Source: Chitinophaga pinensis
GTDB lineage: Bacteria; Bacteroidota; Bacteroidia; Chitinophagales; Chitinophagaceae
DNA: 7,519 nucleotides
Direction of reading: 5' to 3'
Assembly: GCA_945866165.1 (NCBI GenBank)
Contig: CAMBGO010000109.1
Coordinates: forward strand, 1-7,519
Part shown: positions 1 through 5,952 of the stretch, piece after piece
Position numbering within the stretch: the first letter of the stretch is position 1
Layout: the number at the start of each line of letters is the position of its first letter
Program-made: the position numbers and the translations under genes
Notes under the pieces: model-generated
Told to the model about the DNA's origin: nothing
Databases searched by the model: none
The model's input: only the letters and a program-made list of their open reading frames with translations

Positions 1-1
1 A

Positions 2-787
2 GTGCCAGATGGCCTCTGGACACAATGCCCATCGTGTAAGTATACTTGTACGACTGTCGAACTAAAAGAAAATTTATCAGTTTGTACAAAATGTAATTAT
101 CACCATCGGATTGGAAGTGCTGAATATTTCGAGGTACTATTTGATGAAAATCAATACGATGAGTTATTTGCTGACGTGAAATCTGTCGACTTCTTGGGAT
201 TCAATGACTTGAAACCATATAAAAAAAGACTTGAGGAAGCTTATAGCAAAACTGGATTACATGATTCAATCACTGCAGGTATAGGTAAAGTTAATGGACA
301 TGGCCTAGTTATTTGCTGTATGGATTTTAATTTCATCGGTGGATCATTGGGTAGTGTAATGGGAGAAAAAATAGCAAGATCTGCCGACTATTGTATCGAA
401 CATAAAGTTCCGCTTATGATTATTAGTAAGAGTGGTGGTGCTAGAATGATGGAAAGTGCATTTTCATTGATGCAACTTCCAAAAACGTTGGCAAAAATCG
501 GCAGGCTCTCTGTTGCCAAAATACCTTTTATTTCTCTTTGTACTGATCCCACTTATGGTGGCACAACGGCATCATTTGCCATGGTCGGAGATGTAAATAT
601 CGCTGAACCCGGTGCCATGATTGGTTTCGCAGGACCTAGGGTAATTAAGGAAACTATTAAAAAAGACTTGCCTGATGGATTTCAAACTTCTGAATTTTTG
701 ATTGAGCATGGTTTTTTGGATTTGATTGTTGATCGCAAATATTTGAAAGAAAAGATAGCAACACTTTTATCCCTTTTTGCCAATTGA
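2..787 (+). CDS. accD: Acetyl-CoA carboxylase carboxyltransferase subunit beta, 3' part (5' end outside window)
   Basis: AccD pairs with AccA to form the carboxyltransferase of acetyl-CoA carboxylase, moving CO2 from biotin on AccB to acetyl-CoA to give malonyl-CoA, the first committed step of fatty acid synthesis in the cytoplasm. Numbering from the codon at position 2, the zinc ribbon is intact (Cys9, Cys12, Cys28, Cys31, as CPSC and CTKC). The crotonase-like carboxyltransferase fold follows: GGSLGSVMG from residue 113, SGGARM at 144-149, a DPTYGG segment, and GFAGPRV at 208-214 followed by the usual FQTSEFLIEHG. The GTG at position 2 is probably not the start. By comparison with E. coli AccD, whose first zinc-ribbon cysteine is Cys27, about 18-25 residues are missing and lie upstream of the window. 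It ends in TGA, 26 bp before smpB, so the two may be co-transcribed. The family assignment is very secure. Confidence 0.97.
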   Translation: MPDGLWTQCPSCKYTCTTVELKENLSVCTKCNYHHRIGSAEYFEVLFDENQYDELFADVKSVDFLGFNDLKPYKKRLEEAYSKTGLHDSITAGIGKVNGHGLVICCMDFNFIGGSLGSVMGEKIARSADYCIEHKVPLMIISKSGGARMMESAFSLMQLPKTLAKIGRLSVAKIPFISLCTDPTYGGTTASFAMVGDVNIAEPGAMIGFAGPRVIKETIKKDLPDGFQTSEFLIEHGFLDLIVDRKYLKEKIATLLSLFAN

Positions 788-813
788 TTACCTGAGGCAT
801 ACTTTATTACATA

Positions 814-1248
814 ATGGAAATTAAAAATAAGTCAGCAACATTCGAGTATTTCATCGAAGACAAATACGATGCAGGTATGATGTTGACTGGAACCGAGATA
901 AAAGCCATAAGAGATGGTAGGGTAAGTTTTAATGATAGTTATTGCTTGCTAGATAGAGGAGCACTATACATTAAGGCCCTACATATATCTCATTACGAGT
1001 TTGGTTCTTATGCGAATCATGATCCTCTGAGAGAAAGGAAATTACTACTTCATAAAAGGGAGTTAAATAAAATTGCTCAAAAAATTAAGGAAAAAGGCTA
1101 TACAATCATCCCTTTAAAAATTTATTTCAGTGAAAAGGGGTATGCTAAAATTCAAATTGGCTTGGGAAAAGGCAAAAAGACCCATGATAAAAGAGAGAAC
1201 ATCAAACAACGTGAGGCTGATCGTGAAATTAAACGATACTTAAAATGA
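814..1248 (+). CDS. smpB: SsrA (tmRNA)-binding protein SmpB
   Basis: SmpB binds the tRNA-like part of tmRNA and delivers it to ribosomes stalled on broken mRNAs, starting trans-translation and tagging of the unfinished peptide. The 144-residue length is normal for the family (about 145-160). The N-terminal FEYFIEDKYDAG segment leads into the conserved LTGTEIKAIRDGR (residues 24-36, with Glu28). The C-terminal tail has the basic GKGKK (118-122), then DKR (125-127), and ends as a charged stretch that forms a helix in the decoding site in known SmpB proteins. The ATG at 814 gives the normal N-terminus and is preceded by A/T-rich sequence with no Shine-Dalgarno motif. No tmRNA gene (ssrA) is visible in the window. 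There is no strong terminator directly after the gene; the first one downstream is the hairpin at 1383-1403 ahead of trpE. Confidence 0.97.
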   Translation: MEIKNKSATFEYFIEDKYDAGMMLTGTEIKAIRDGRVSFNDSYCLLDRGALYIKALHISHYEFGSYANHDPLRERKLLLHKRELNKIAQKIKEKGYTIIPLKIYFSEKGYAKIQIGLGKGKKTHDKRENIKQREADREIKRYLK

Positions 1249-1260
1249 GTTTTTTATATT

Positions 1261-1294
1261 TTTTGGATTGTAATAGAAATTACTGCATTTTTGC
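1261..1294 (+). promoter_or_regulatory. Candidate Bacteroidota-type promoter for the trp operon
   Basis: A TTTTG at 1261-1265 is followed after 20 bp by CATTTTTG at 1286-1293, with C next. This resembles the -33 TTTG and -7 TAnnTTTG(Y) elements of Bacteroidota promoters, with one mismatch (C for the first T of the -7 box). Transcription would begin near 1298-1302. That lies on or just before the leader ATG at 1299, so the second ATG at 1308 may be the working leader start. AT-rich sequence gives chance matches easily, so the call is tentative. Confidence 0.35.
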
Positions 1295-1298
1295 AATC

Positions 1299-1355
1299 AT
1301 GAACAACATGTTTACATCAAATACCGGTTGGCACACTAACTCCACAAAGGGGTAA
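1299..1355 (+). CDS. trpL: Putative tryptophan-operon leader peptide (attenuator peptide)
   Basis: An 18-codon ORF reads MNNMFTSNTGWHTNSTKG and ends in TAA at 1353-1355. It contains one Trp codon (TGG, 1329-1331). A second in-frame ATG at 1308 would give a 15-residue version that still contains the Trp. It lies between the candidate promoter and a terminator hairpin, 75 bp before trpE. Its Trp codon directly follows one arm of a competing RNA helix (1318-1325), and its stop codon follows the GGGG arm (1349-1352) of the antiterminator. These are the places expected if ribosome stalling at Trp decides which hairpin forms. The peptide itself probably has no function beyond being translated. The ORF is short and has a single Trp codon where well-known trp leaders often have two or three, so chance cannot be ruled out from one sequence. 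There is no clear ribosome binding site, which is normal for this phylum. Confidence 0.6.
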   Translation: MNNMFTSNTGWHTNSTKG

Positions 1356-1369
1356 GTACTTGGTATTTG
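1318..1369 (+). promoter_or_regulatory. Attenuator helix 1:2 (anti-antiterminator)
   Basis: CAAATACC at 1318-1325 is perfectly complementary to GGTATTTG at 1362-1369 (8 bp). Two G-U pairs can extend it inward (1326 with 1361, 1327 with 1360). The enclosed loop of about 34-36 nt holds the leader Trp codon and stop codon. Forming this helix would remove bases 1362-1366 from the antiterminator and so leave the terminator free to fold. A ribosome stalled at the Trp codon 1329-1331 would cover the left arm and prevent this helix. The pairing is seen in the sequence; the role is inferred. Confidence 0.55.
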
Positions 1370-1388
1370 TATACATAAGTGGAGCCCC
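1349..1388 (+). promoter_or_regulatory. Attenuator antiterminator hairpin
   Basis: A long imperfect hairpin can form. Bases 1349-1353 (GGGGT) pair with 1384-1388 (GCCCC, one G-U). After an internal loop (1354-1356 against 1382-1383), 1357-1362 (TACTTG) pairs with 1376-1381 (TAAGTG, G-U pairs at both ends). With A1375 bulged, 1363-1366 (GTAT) then pairs with 1371-1374 (ATAC), closing a TTGT loop. It occupies the GCCCC arm of the terminator, so the two structures exclude each other. A ribosome at the leader stop codon (1353-1355) would sit on its left arm and block it, favouring termination when tryptophan is plentiful. The function is inferred. Confidence 0.55.
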
Positions 1389-1407
1389 GAATAATTCGGG
1401 GCTTTTT
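1383..1407 (+). terminator. Rho-independent terminator in the trp leader (attenuator terminator)
   Basis: A perfect 9-bp stem, AGCCCCGAA (1383-1391) with TTCGGGGCT (1395-1403), closes a 3-nt TAA loop. It runs into a T-rich tract (TTTTATTTT, from 1404). It lies 24 bp before the trpE ATG with no gene between, so it would end transcription ahead of the operon and must be conditional if the promoter is upstream. It may also end readthrough from accD-smpB. The hairpin is clear; its use as a regulated attenuator is inferred from the overlapping antiterminator. Confidence 0.88.
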
Positions 1408-1430
1408 ATTTTATATGAAATGAACGTAAT

Positions 1431-2897
1431 ATGAAAAGAGAAACAAAAATATCAATTGAAACATCCATCAGAAAAATGGCTGCTGATCTTTATACGCCAG
1501 TAGGTATTTATCTGCGACTTAGGGATCGTTTCAGGGATACCATATTGCTTGAAAGTACCAATAATAGTAGTTCTGAAAATAGCTATTCATTCATTGCAAT
1601 AAATGCAATTGGTGGAATAGAGATTACTTCAAAAGATGCTATTGAGATAAAGTTCCCCGGATCGGTGCCTGAAAAGCTTTTTATTGATGAAGGAAATACT
1701 GTTCCCGAGGTAGTTTGGAATTACATGCAAGAATATGAAGTTGTTAATCCTACAAAGGAAACCAAGTTGGCCCAAGGTTTGTTCGGCTACACAGCATATG
1801 ATTCTATTCCTTTTTTTGAAACAATCTCATTTGATAAAAAATCATATGATAGCCATCATAAGCCCGAATCATCATTGATTTCTAATTTTATTCCATTGAT
1901 GCGTTATCGACTCTATCAATATGTTATTGCTATAGATCATTATCGCGACCAACTATTTTTAATGGAAAATCATTTTGATGGTTCAACCGGTGATTTAACG
2001 TACATCGAAAATATAATTCGCAGTAGAGACATTCCTCAGTTTCCCTTTGAAACTTCCGGTGATGAGACCTCAAATATAAATGACCAGGAATATCTTGACA
2101 TGGTTAAAAAGGGCATTGCACACTGTTATCGTGGTGATGTATTTCAAATCGTTCTAAGCAGAAGATTCCAGCAATCATTCACTGGTGATGAATTTAATGT
2201 ATACCGTGCATTGAGAATGATCAATCCCTCACCTTATCTTTTCTTTTTTGATTATGGTGAATATAAACTGATGGGTTCTTCTCCTGAAAGCCAATTAATT
2301 ATTAGCAACGGGAAAGCGATAGTTCATCCCATCGCTGGCACTTTCAAGCGGACTGGTGATGATGAAGTAGATCGGAAAGAGGCAGAAAGATTATTGAAAG
2401 ATCCAAAGGAAAATGCAGAACATGTTATGTTGGTGGACCTTGCAAGAAATGATCTTAGTAGAGTATGCGACAATGTAAGTGTTGCTCATTATAGACAAGT
2501 GAAATACTTTTCACATGTGATTCACTTAGTAAGCGAAGTAATTGCAAGTGTAAGAAAAGGATCAAATCCCTTTGTGCTGATGGCAAAAACTTTTCCAGCA
2601 GGAACCTTAAGCGGTGCTCCAAAATTTAAGGCAATGGAATTGATTGATGAGTACGAAAAAACTCCCCGATCATTTTATGGTGGTGCAATTGGTTATATGG
2701 GTTTTGATGGATCCTGTAATCAGGCTATCATGATAAGAAGCTTTTTGTCGAAAGACAATAATCTGTTTTACCAGGCTGGTGCTGGAGTCGTTGCCTCAAG
2801 CATTCCAGAAAATGAACTACAAGAAGTGAATAATAAACTAGGGGCATTGAAAAGTGCCATTAAATATGCATCAACTTTAAATAGCAATATTTCATAA
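1431..2897 (+). CDS. trpE: Anthranilate synthase component I (large subunit)
   Basis: TrpE converts chorismate and ammonia to anthranilate and pyruvate, the first committed step of tryptophan synthesis; the ammonia comes from glutamine via TrpG. The protein has 488 residues, a normal length. The N-terminal domain carries LLES (39-42), part of the tryptophan feedback site in studied TrpE proteins, and NPSPYLF (265-271) matches the second part of that pocket, so end-product inhibition is likely. The chorismate-binding domain shows HPIAGT (299-304), the ENAEHVMLVDLARNDL segment (Asp336 to Leu342), LSGAPK (393-398), YGGAIGY and YQAGAG (447-452). A standalone PabB or a menaquinone isochorismate synthase is less likely because of the LLES site and the trp context. 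It is the first operon gene, behind the leader attenuator, and 21 bp separate it from trpG. The ATG at 1431 has no Shine-Dalgarno sequence. Confidence 0.98.
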   Translation: MKRETKISIETSIRKMAADLYTPVGIYLRLRDRFRDTILLESTNNSSSENSYSFIAINAIGGIEITSKDAIEIKFPGSVPEKLFIDEGNTVPEVVWNYMQEYEVVNPTKETKLAQGLFGYTAYDSIPFFETISFDKKSYDSHHKPESSLISNFIPLMRYRLYQYVIAIDHYRDQLFLMENHFDGSTGDLTYIENIIRSRDIPQFPFETSGDETSNINDQEYLDMVKKGIAHCYRGDVFQIVLSRRFQQSFTGDEFNVYRALRMINPSPYLFFFDYGEYKLMGSSPESQLIISNGKAIVHPIAGTFKRTGDDEVDRKEAERLLKDPKENAEHVMLVDLARNDLSRVCDNVSVAHYRQVKYFSHVIHLVSEVIASVRKGSNPFVLMAKTFPAGTLSGAPKFKAMELIDEYEKTPRSFYGGAIGYMGFDGSCNQAIMIRSFLSKDNNLFYQAGAGVVASSIPENELQEVNNKLGALKSAIKYASTLNSNIS

Positions 2898-2918
2898 AAT
2901 ATTAAACTACACGCAGCA

Positions 2919-3521
2919 TTGGAAAAGATACTTGTTTTAGATAATTATGATTCTTTCACATATAACCTTGTGCATATGCTTGAGCATATACTTGGTTTCA
3001 AGGTCGATGTATTTAGAAATGATGAAATTACATTAGATATGGTTGCTCCATATCAAAAAATTCTCCTATCACCCGGACCGGGTATCCCAAATGAAGCTGG
3101 TATTTTATTGCCTCTCATCAAAACTTTTGCTGCAACTCATTCTATTTTTGGTGTTTGCTTAGGACATCAAGCTATTGGGGAAGCATTTGGTGGAAAACTT
3201 TCAAATCTTTCAAGTGTATATCATGGTGTAGCAACCCCAATTAAATTGGTTAATGACATAGTTGAATCTGAATTCAATAATGATTGGAGTAGGGGACTTG
3301 ATCAAATTCAAACAGTTGGTCGCTATCATAGTTGGGTAGTTAATTTGAATGATTTTCCTTCAGAACTTGAAGTAACTTCTTTTGATGATAATAACATGAT
3401 CATGTCATTACGGCATCGTCATTTTGATGTTCAGGGCGTTCAGTTTCATCCTGAAAGTGTATTAACGCCTAATGGGGAGAATATGATTAGAAATTGGCTA
3501 GGTAAACAAAAAATAAATTAA
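2919..3521 (+). CDS. trpG: Anthranilate synthase component II, glutamine amidotransferase (TTG start)
   Basis: TrpG hydrolyses glutamine and passes ammonia to TrpE. It is a 200-residue class I glutamine amidotransferase with DNYDSFTYNL (residues 8-17), an LLSPGPGIP oxyanion-region motif, the nucleophile Cys80 in GVCLGHQAIGEAFGG, and the His177/Glu179 pair in FHPES. The start must be TTG at 2919: the frame is closed by the trpE stop at 2895-2897, there is no ATG or GTG between, and the next in-frame ATG (residue 19) lies beyond the conserved DNYDSFTYNL strand. The TTG gives the family's usual N-terminus, a few residues before ILVLDNYDSF. It sits 21 bp after trpE and 8 bp before trpD. Proteins of this type can also serve p-aminobenzoate synthesis (PabA). 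That dual use is possible, but the operon position makes anthranilate synthase the main job. Confidence 0.97.
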   Translation: MEKILVLDNYDSFTYNLVHMLEHILGFKVDVFRNDEITLDMVAPYQKILLSPGPGIPNEAGILLPLIKTFAATHSIFGVCLGHQAIGEAFGGKLSNLSSVYHGVATPIKLVNDIVESEFNNDWSRGLDQIQTVGRYHSWVVNLNDFPSELEVTSFDDNNMIMSLRHRHFDVQGVQFHPESVLTPNGENMIRNWLGKQKIN

Positions 3522-3529
3522 CTCATATC

Positions 3530-4522
3530 ATGAAAAAGATATTGAACATTTTATTTGAACATAGAAGTCTCTCTAGAGATGAAGCAAAGGAAGTCTTGCT
3601 GGAAATTGGAAAAGCTGTCTTTAATGAACATGAACTAAGTGCTTTCATGACTGTATATCTCATGAGGAGTATCACCATGCCTGAGTTATTGGGTTTCCGG
3701 GATGCCCTACTTGAAATGTGTATTCCAATTGACTTGGAAGACCGAAAGGCAATTGATATTGTTGGTACAGGCGGTGACGGGAAAAACACATTCAATATTT
3801 CAACCCTATCTTGTTTTATAGTTGCTGGTGCAGGACAAATGGTTGCTAAGCATGGAAGTTATGGAGCTAGTTCCGTTAGTGGAGCATCTAACCTAATGGA
3901 TCATATTGGGTATAAGTTTAAAAATGATCAAGATATATTAAGAAATGAATTGGATCAGACCAATATGTGTTTTTTGCATGCTCCCATTTTTCATCCTGCA
4001 TTGAAGGTAGTTGCACCAATCAGAAAAAACCTCAAAGTGCGTACATTTTTTAATATGCTTGGGCCAATGGTTAATCCGGCAAATCCTGAATTTAATATGG
4101 TTGGAGTTTACAACCTCGAAATGGCAAGGATTTACAGTTATCTTTTACAAATTCAGCAAAAGAATTTTATGATAATCAATTCCTTGGATGGGTATGATGA
4201 AGTGTCATTGACTTCAGATACAAAAATTATCACTCCTGCAGGCGAAAGAATTATGACACCTATTCAGCTTGCAAATTGCTTGGTTAATCCTGCCGATATA
4301 TTTGGAGGTGATTCAGTAGAAGAAGCGGCTACTATCTTCTTAAATATTTTAAATAATAAAGGAACTACAGAACAAGATTCAGTAGTTATTTCTAATGCCG
4401 CATTGGCATTACAACTAACTGGAAAGTACACAGATTATGATGATGCTTTTGCTGCTTCCAAAGAAAGTTTGAAGTCAGGAAAAGCAATAAATGTCTTAAA
4501 TAAACTAATATCAATACAATAG
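3530..4522 (+). CDS. trpD: Anthranilate phosphoribosyltransferase
   Basis: TrpD transfers the phosphoribosyl group of PRPP to anthranilate, giving N-(5'-phosphoribosyl)anthranilate. The 330 residues match a standalone enzyme not fused to TrpG. An N-terminal helical domain precedes the PRPP loop GTGGDG (79-84) with NIST at 89-92. KHG at 107-109 follows, then HPALKVVAPIRKNL and KVRTFFNMLGP, including Arg171, and the metal-binding Asp223-Glu224 in DGYDEVS. One point is odd: the residue after KHG is Ser110 (AGT), where the family almost always has Asn, a residue that contacts anthranilate in studied enzymes. All other key residues are kept, so the gene looks functional. The protein contains no tryptophan. 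It is spaced 8 bp from trpG and 5 bp from trpC. Confidence 0.97.
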   Translation: MKKILNILFEHRSLSRDEAKEVLLEIGKAVFNEHELSAFMTVYLMRSITMPELLGFRDALLEMCIPIDLEDRKAIDIVGTGGDGKNTFNISTLSCFIVAGAGQMVAKHGSYGASSVSGASNLMDHIGYKFKNDQDILRNELDQTNMCFLHAPIFHPALKVVAPIRKNLKVRTFFNMLGPMVNPANPEFNMVGVYNLEMARIYSYLLQIQQKNFMIINSLDGYDEVSLTSDTKIITPAGERIMTPIQLANCLVNPADIFGGDSVEEAATIFLNILNNKGTTEQDSVVISNAALALQLTGKYTDYDDAFAASKESLKSGKAINVLNKLISIQ

Positions 4523-4527
4523 TCAAC

Positions 4528-5307
4528 ATGAATATTCTTGATCGAATCGTAGAAAATAAGAAAAGGGAGTTGTTTGAAAAAAAACAATCAATTACTATTG
4601 ATATGCTTGCTCAGTCTACCTATTATGGGCGCAAAACAATATCCTTATCAGAATCTATTTCAATTGATAGTGCTACTGGTATTATTGCTGAATTTAAGCG
4701 ATCATCTCCTTCTAAAGGGGTTATTAACGACATGGTTTCGCCTTTGCAAGTGGCTGTTGACTATCAAGCTGCAGGCGCTTCAGCAATTTCAATTTTAACC
4801 GACCATGATTTCTTTGGAGGCTCAGATGATGATTTATTGTCTGTTCGGGACTCAATTGATATACCAATTTTGAGAAAAGAATTCATAATTGATCCATTTC
4901 AAATTCATGAGGCAAAATCAATTGGAGCAGATATAATCCTTTTAATTGCCGCATGCCTTACGCCAGCTGAGGTACGCTCATATTCTGCAATAGCAAAAAG
5001 TCTTTCTTTAGAGCTGTTGCTCGAGTTGCATGATGAAGATGAAATTGGACACATATGTGATGAGGTTGATTTTGTGGGAATCAATAACAGAAGTTTGAAA
5101 ACATTTGATGTTAATATTCAACGAAGCCTGGATATGGCCAAGAAAATTCCTGAAGGAAAGTTGAAGATTGCCGAAAGCGGTATCGATAACCCCAATATAA
5201 TTTCATTATTCAGGGAAAATGGATATGTGGGATTCTTAATTGGAGAAAACTTTATGAAAACAAATAACCCCGGTGAAGCGTTAACTAATTTTATAAAAAG
5301 TATCTAA
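4528..5307 (+). CDS. trpC: Indole-3-glycerol-phosphate synthase
   Basis: TrpC closes the ring of 1-(2-carboxyphenylamino)-1-deoxyribulose 5-phosphate, releasing CO2 and water to give indole-3-glycerol phosphate. The 259-residue (beta/alpha)8 barrel is of normal length for a single-function enzyme, not fused to TrpF as in E. coli. The catalytic residues are visible in order: Glu55 and Lys57 in IIAEFKRSSPSKG (52-64), LRKEF (115-119, Lys117 and Glu118), the ELLLELHDEDE strand with its Glu, the GINNRSL motif (Asn186-Asn187-Arg188), and AESG with Glu216 and Ser217. The ATG at 4528 is 5 bp after the trpD stop and gives the usual MNILDRIVENKK-type N-terminus. It is followed 9 bp later by trpF, which acts just before it in the pathway. 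The protein contains no tryptophan. Confidence 0.97.
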   Translation: MNILDRIVENKKRELFEKKQSITIDMLAQSTYYGRKTISLSESISIDSATGIIAEFKRSSPSKGVINDMVSPLQVAVDYQAAGASAISILTDHDFFGGSDDDLLSVRDSIDIPILRKEFIIDPFQIHEAKSIGADIILLIAACLTPAEVRSYSAIAKSLSLELLLELHDEDEIGHICDEVDFVGINNRSLKTFDVNIQRSLDMAKKIPEGKLKIAESGIDNPNIISLFRENGYVGFLIGENFMKTNNPGEALTNFIKSI

Positions 5308-5316
5308 TTCTATAAG

Positions 5317-5949
5317 ATGAAAGTAAAAGTATGTGGAATAACAACAGTAAATCAGCTCAAAGAACTTGAGATGATGGATGTTGATTTTGCTGGACTAATT
5401 TTTCATAAGCCTTCTCCTAGATATGTTTTAAATGAGATCAAGAGTCCATATTCCATAAAAAATGAAAATATCAACATAAAAAAAGTAGGTGTTTTTGTAA
5501 ATGAATCAATTAATACTGTAATAGATACAGCAAAGGAATGGGAGTTGGATATGGTTCAATTGCATGGCGATGAGTCGCCTGAATTTTGTAAAGAAATAAA
5601 ATCAGTGGTTAAAACAACAAAAGCATTTCGTATTGGTGATTCTTCAAGTTTTGCTATTATAAACGCTTATAGCGATGTAGTTGACTGTTTTTTATTTGAC
5701 ACACTTGGGGAGCGTTATGGAGGAACAGGAAAGCAATTTGATTGGAACTTGTTGACATCTACCGAAATCAATAAACCCTTTTTCCTAAGCGGTGGTATTG
5801 GTTCTGATGATGTGGACAAAATAGACGAAATCTGCAATAGAACAACTTCTCTTTTTGCGCTTGACCTAAACAGTAAATTTGAAATAACCCCTGGGATAAA
5901 AGACATGGATAAGTTATCAGTATTTTTATCATCAATTTATAAAAAATAA
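5317..5949 (+). CDS. trpF: Phosphoribosylanthranilate isomerase
   Basis: TrpF catalyses the Amadori rearrangement of N-(5'-phosphoribosyl)anthranilate to the carboxyphenylamino-deoxyribulose phosphate used by TrpC. It is a 210-residue TIM barrel of normal family length. The general base Cys7 sits in KVCGIT at the N-terminus, and the general acid Asp128 in LFDTLGERYGGTGKQFDW. Other family motifs are GLIFHKPSPRYV, VGVFVN, VQLHGDES, the LSGGIG phosphate-binding strand and the closing DLNSKFE...PGIKD, all in the expected order. It is the least conserved of the trp proteins here, as is usual for TrpF, but no key residue is missing. The gene lies 9 bp after trpC and only 3 bp before trpB, so its translation is probably coupled to theirs. 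Confidence 0.96.
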   Translation: MKVKVCGITTVNQLKELEMMDVDFAGLIFHKPSPRYVLNEIKSPYSIKNENINIKKVGVFVNESINTVIDTAKEWELDMVQLHGDESPEFCKEIKSVVKTTKAFRIGDSSSFAIINAYSDVVDCFLFDTLGERYGGTGKQFDWNLLTSTEINKPFFLSGGIGSDDVDKIDEICNRTTSLFALDLNSKFEITPGIKDMDKLSVFLSSIYKK

Positions 5950-5952
5950 GAA

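Noticed and set aside
2..4. GTG at position 2 as the true start of accD
   Set aside because: The family has about 18-25 more residues before this point, so the frame is simply cut by the window edge.
1270..1295. Small inverted repeats just after smpB (GTAAT at 1270-1274 with ATTAC at 1279-1283; TGCA at 1284-1287 with TGCA at 1292-1295), possibly an smpB terminator
   Set aside because: The stems are only 4-5 bp and AT-rich, so they are too weak to call a terminator, and they overlap the candidate promoter.
1249..1430. T-box riboswitch or other tRNA- or ligand-sensing leader before trpE
   Set aside because: I see no T-box consensus sequence or specifier-loop architecture, and the region is shorter than a typical T-box leader. 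The leader ORF plus competing hairpins explains the region better.
3523..3795. 90-codon open frame on the minus strand inside trpD
   Set aside because: It lies opposite strongly conserved trpD sequence, has no recognisable protein features and no upstream signal; it is an antisense shadow.
4574..4798. 74-codon open frame on the plus strand in another frame of trpC
   Set aside because: It overlaps conserved trpC completely and its leucine-rich translation comes from reading that gene out of frame. It resembles a membrane protein only by composition.
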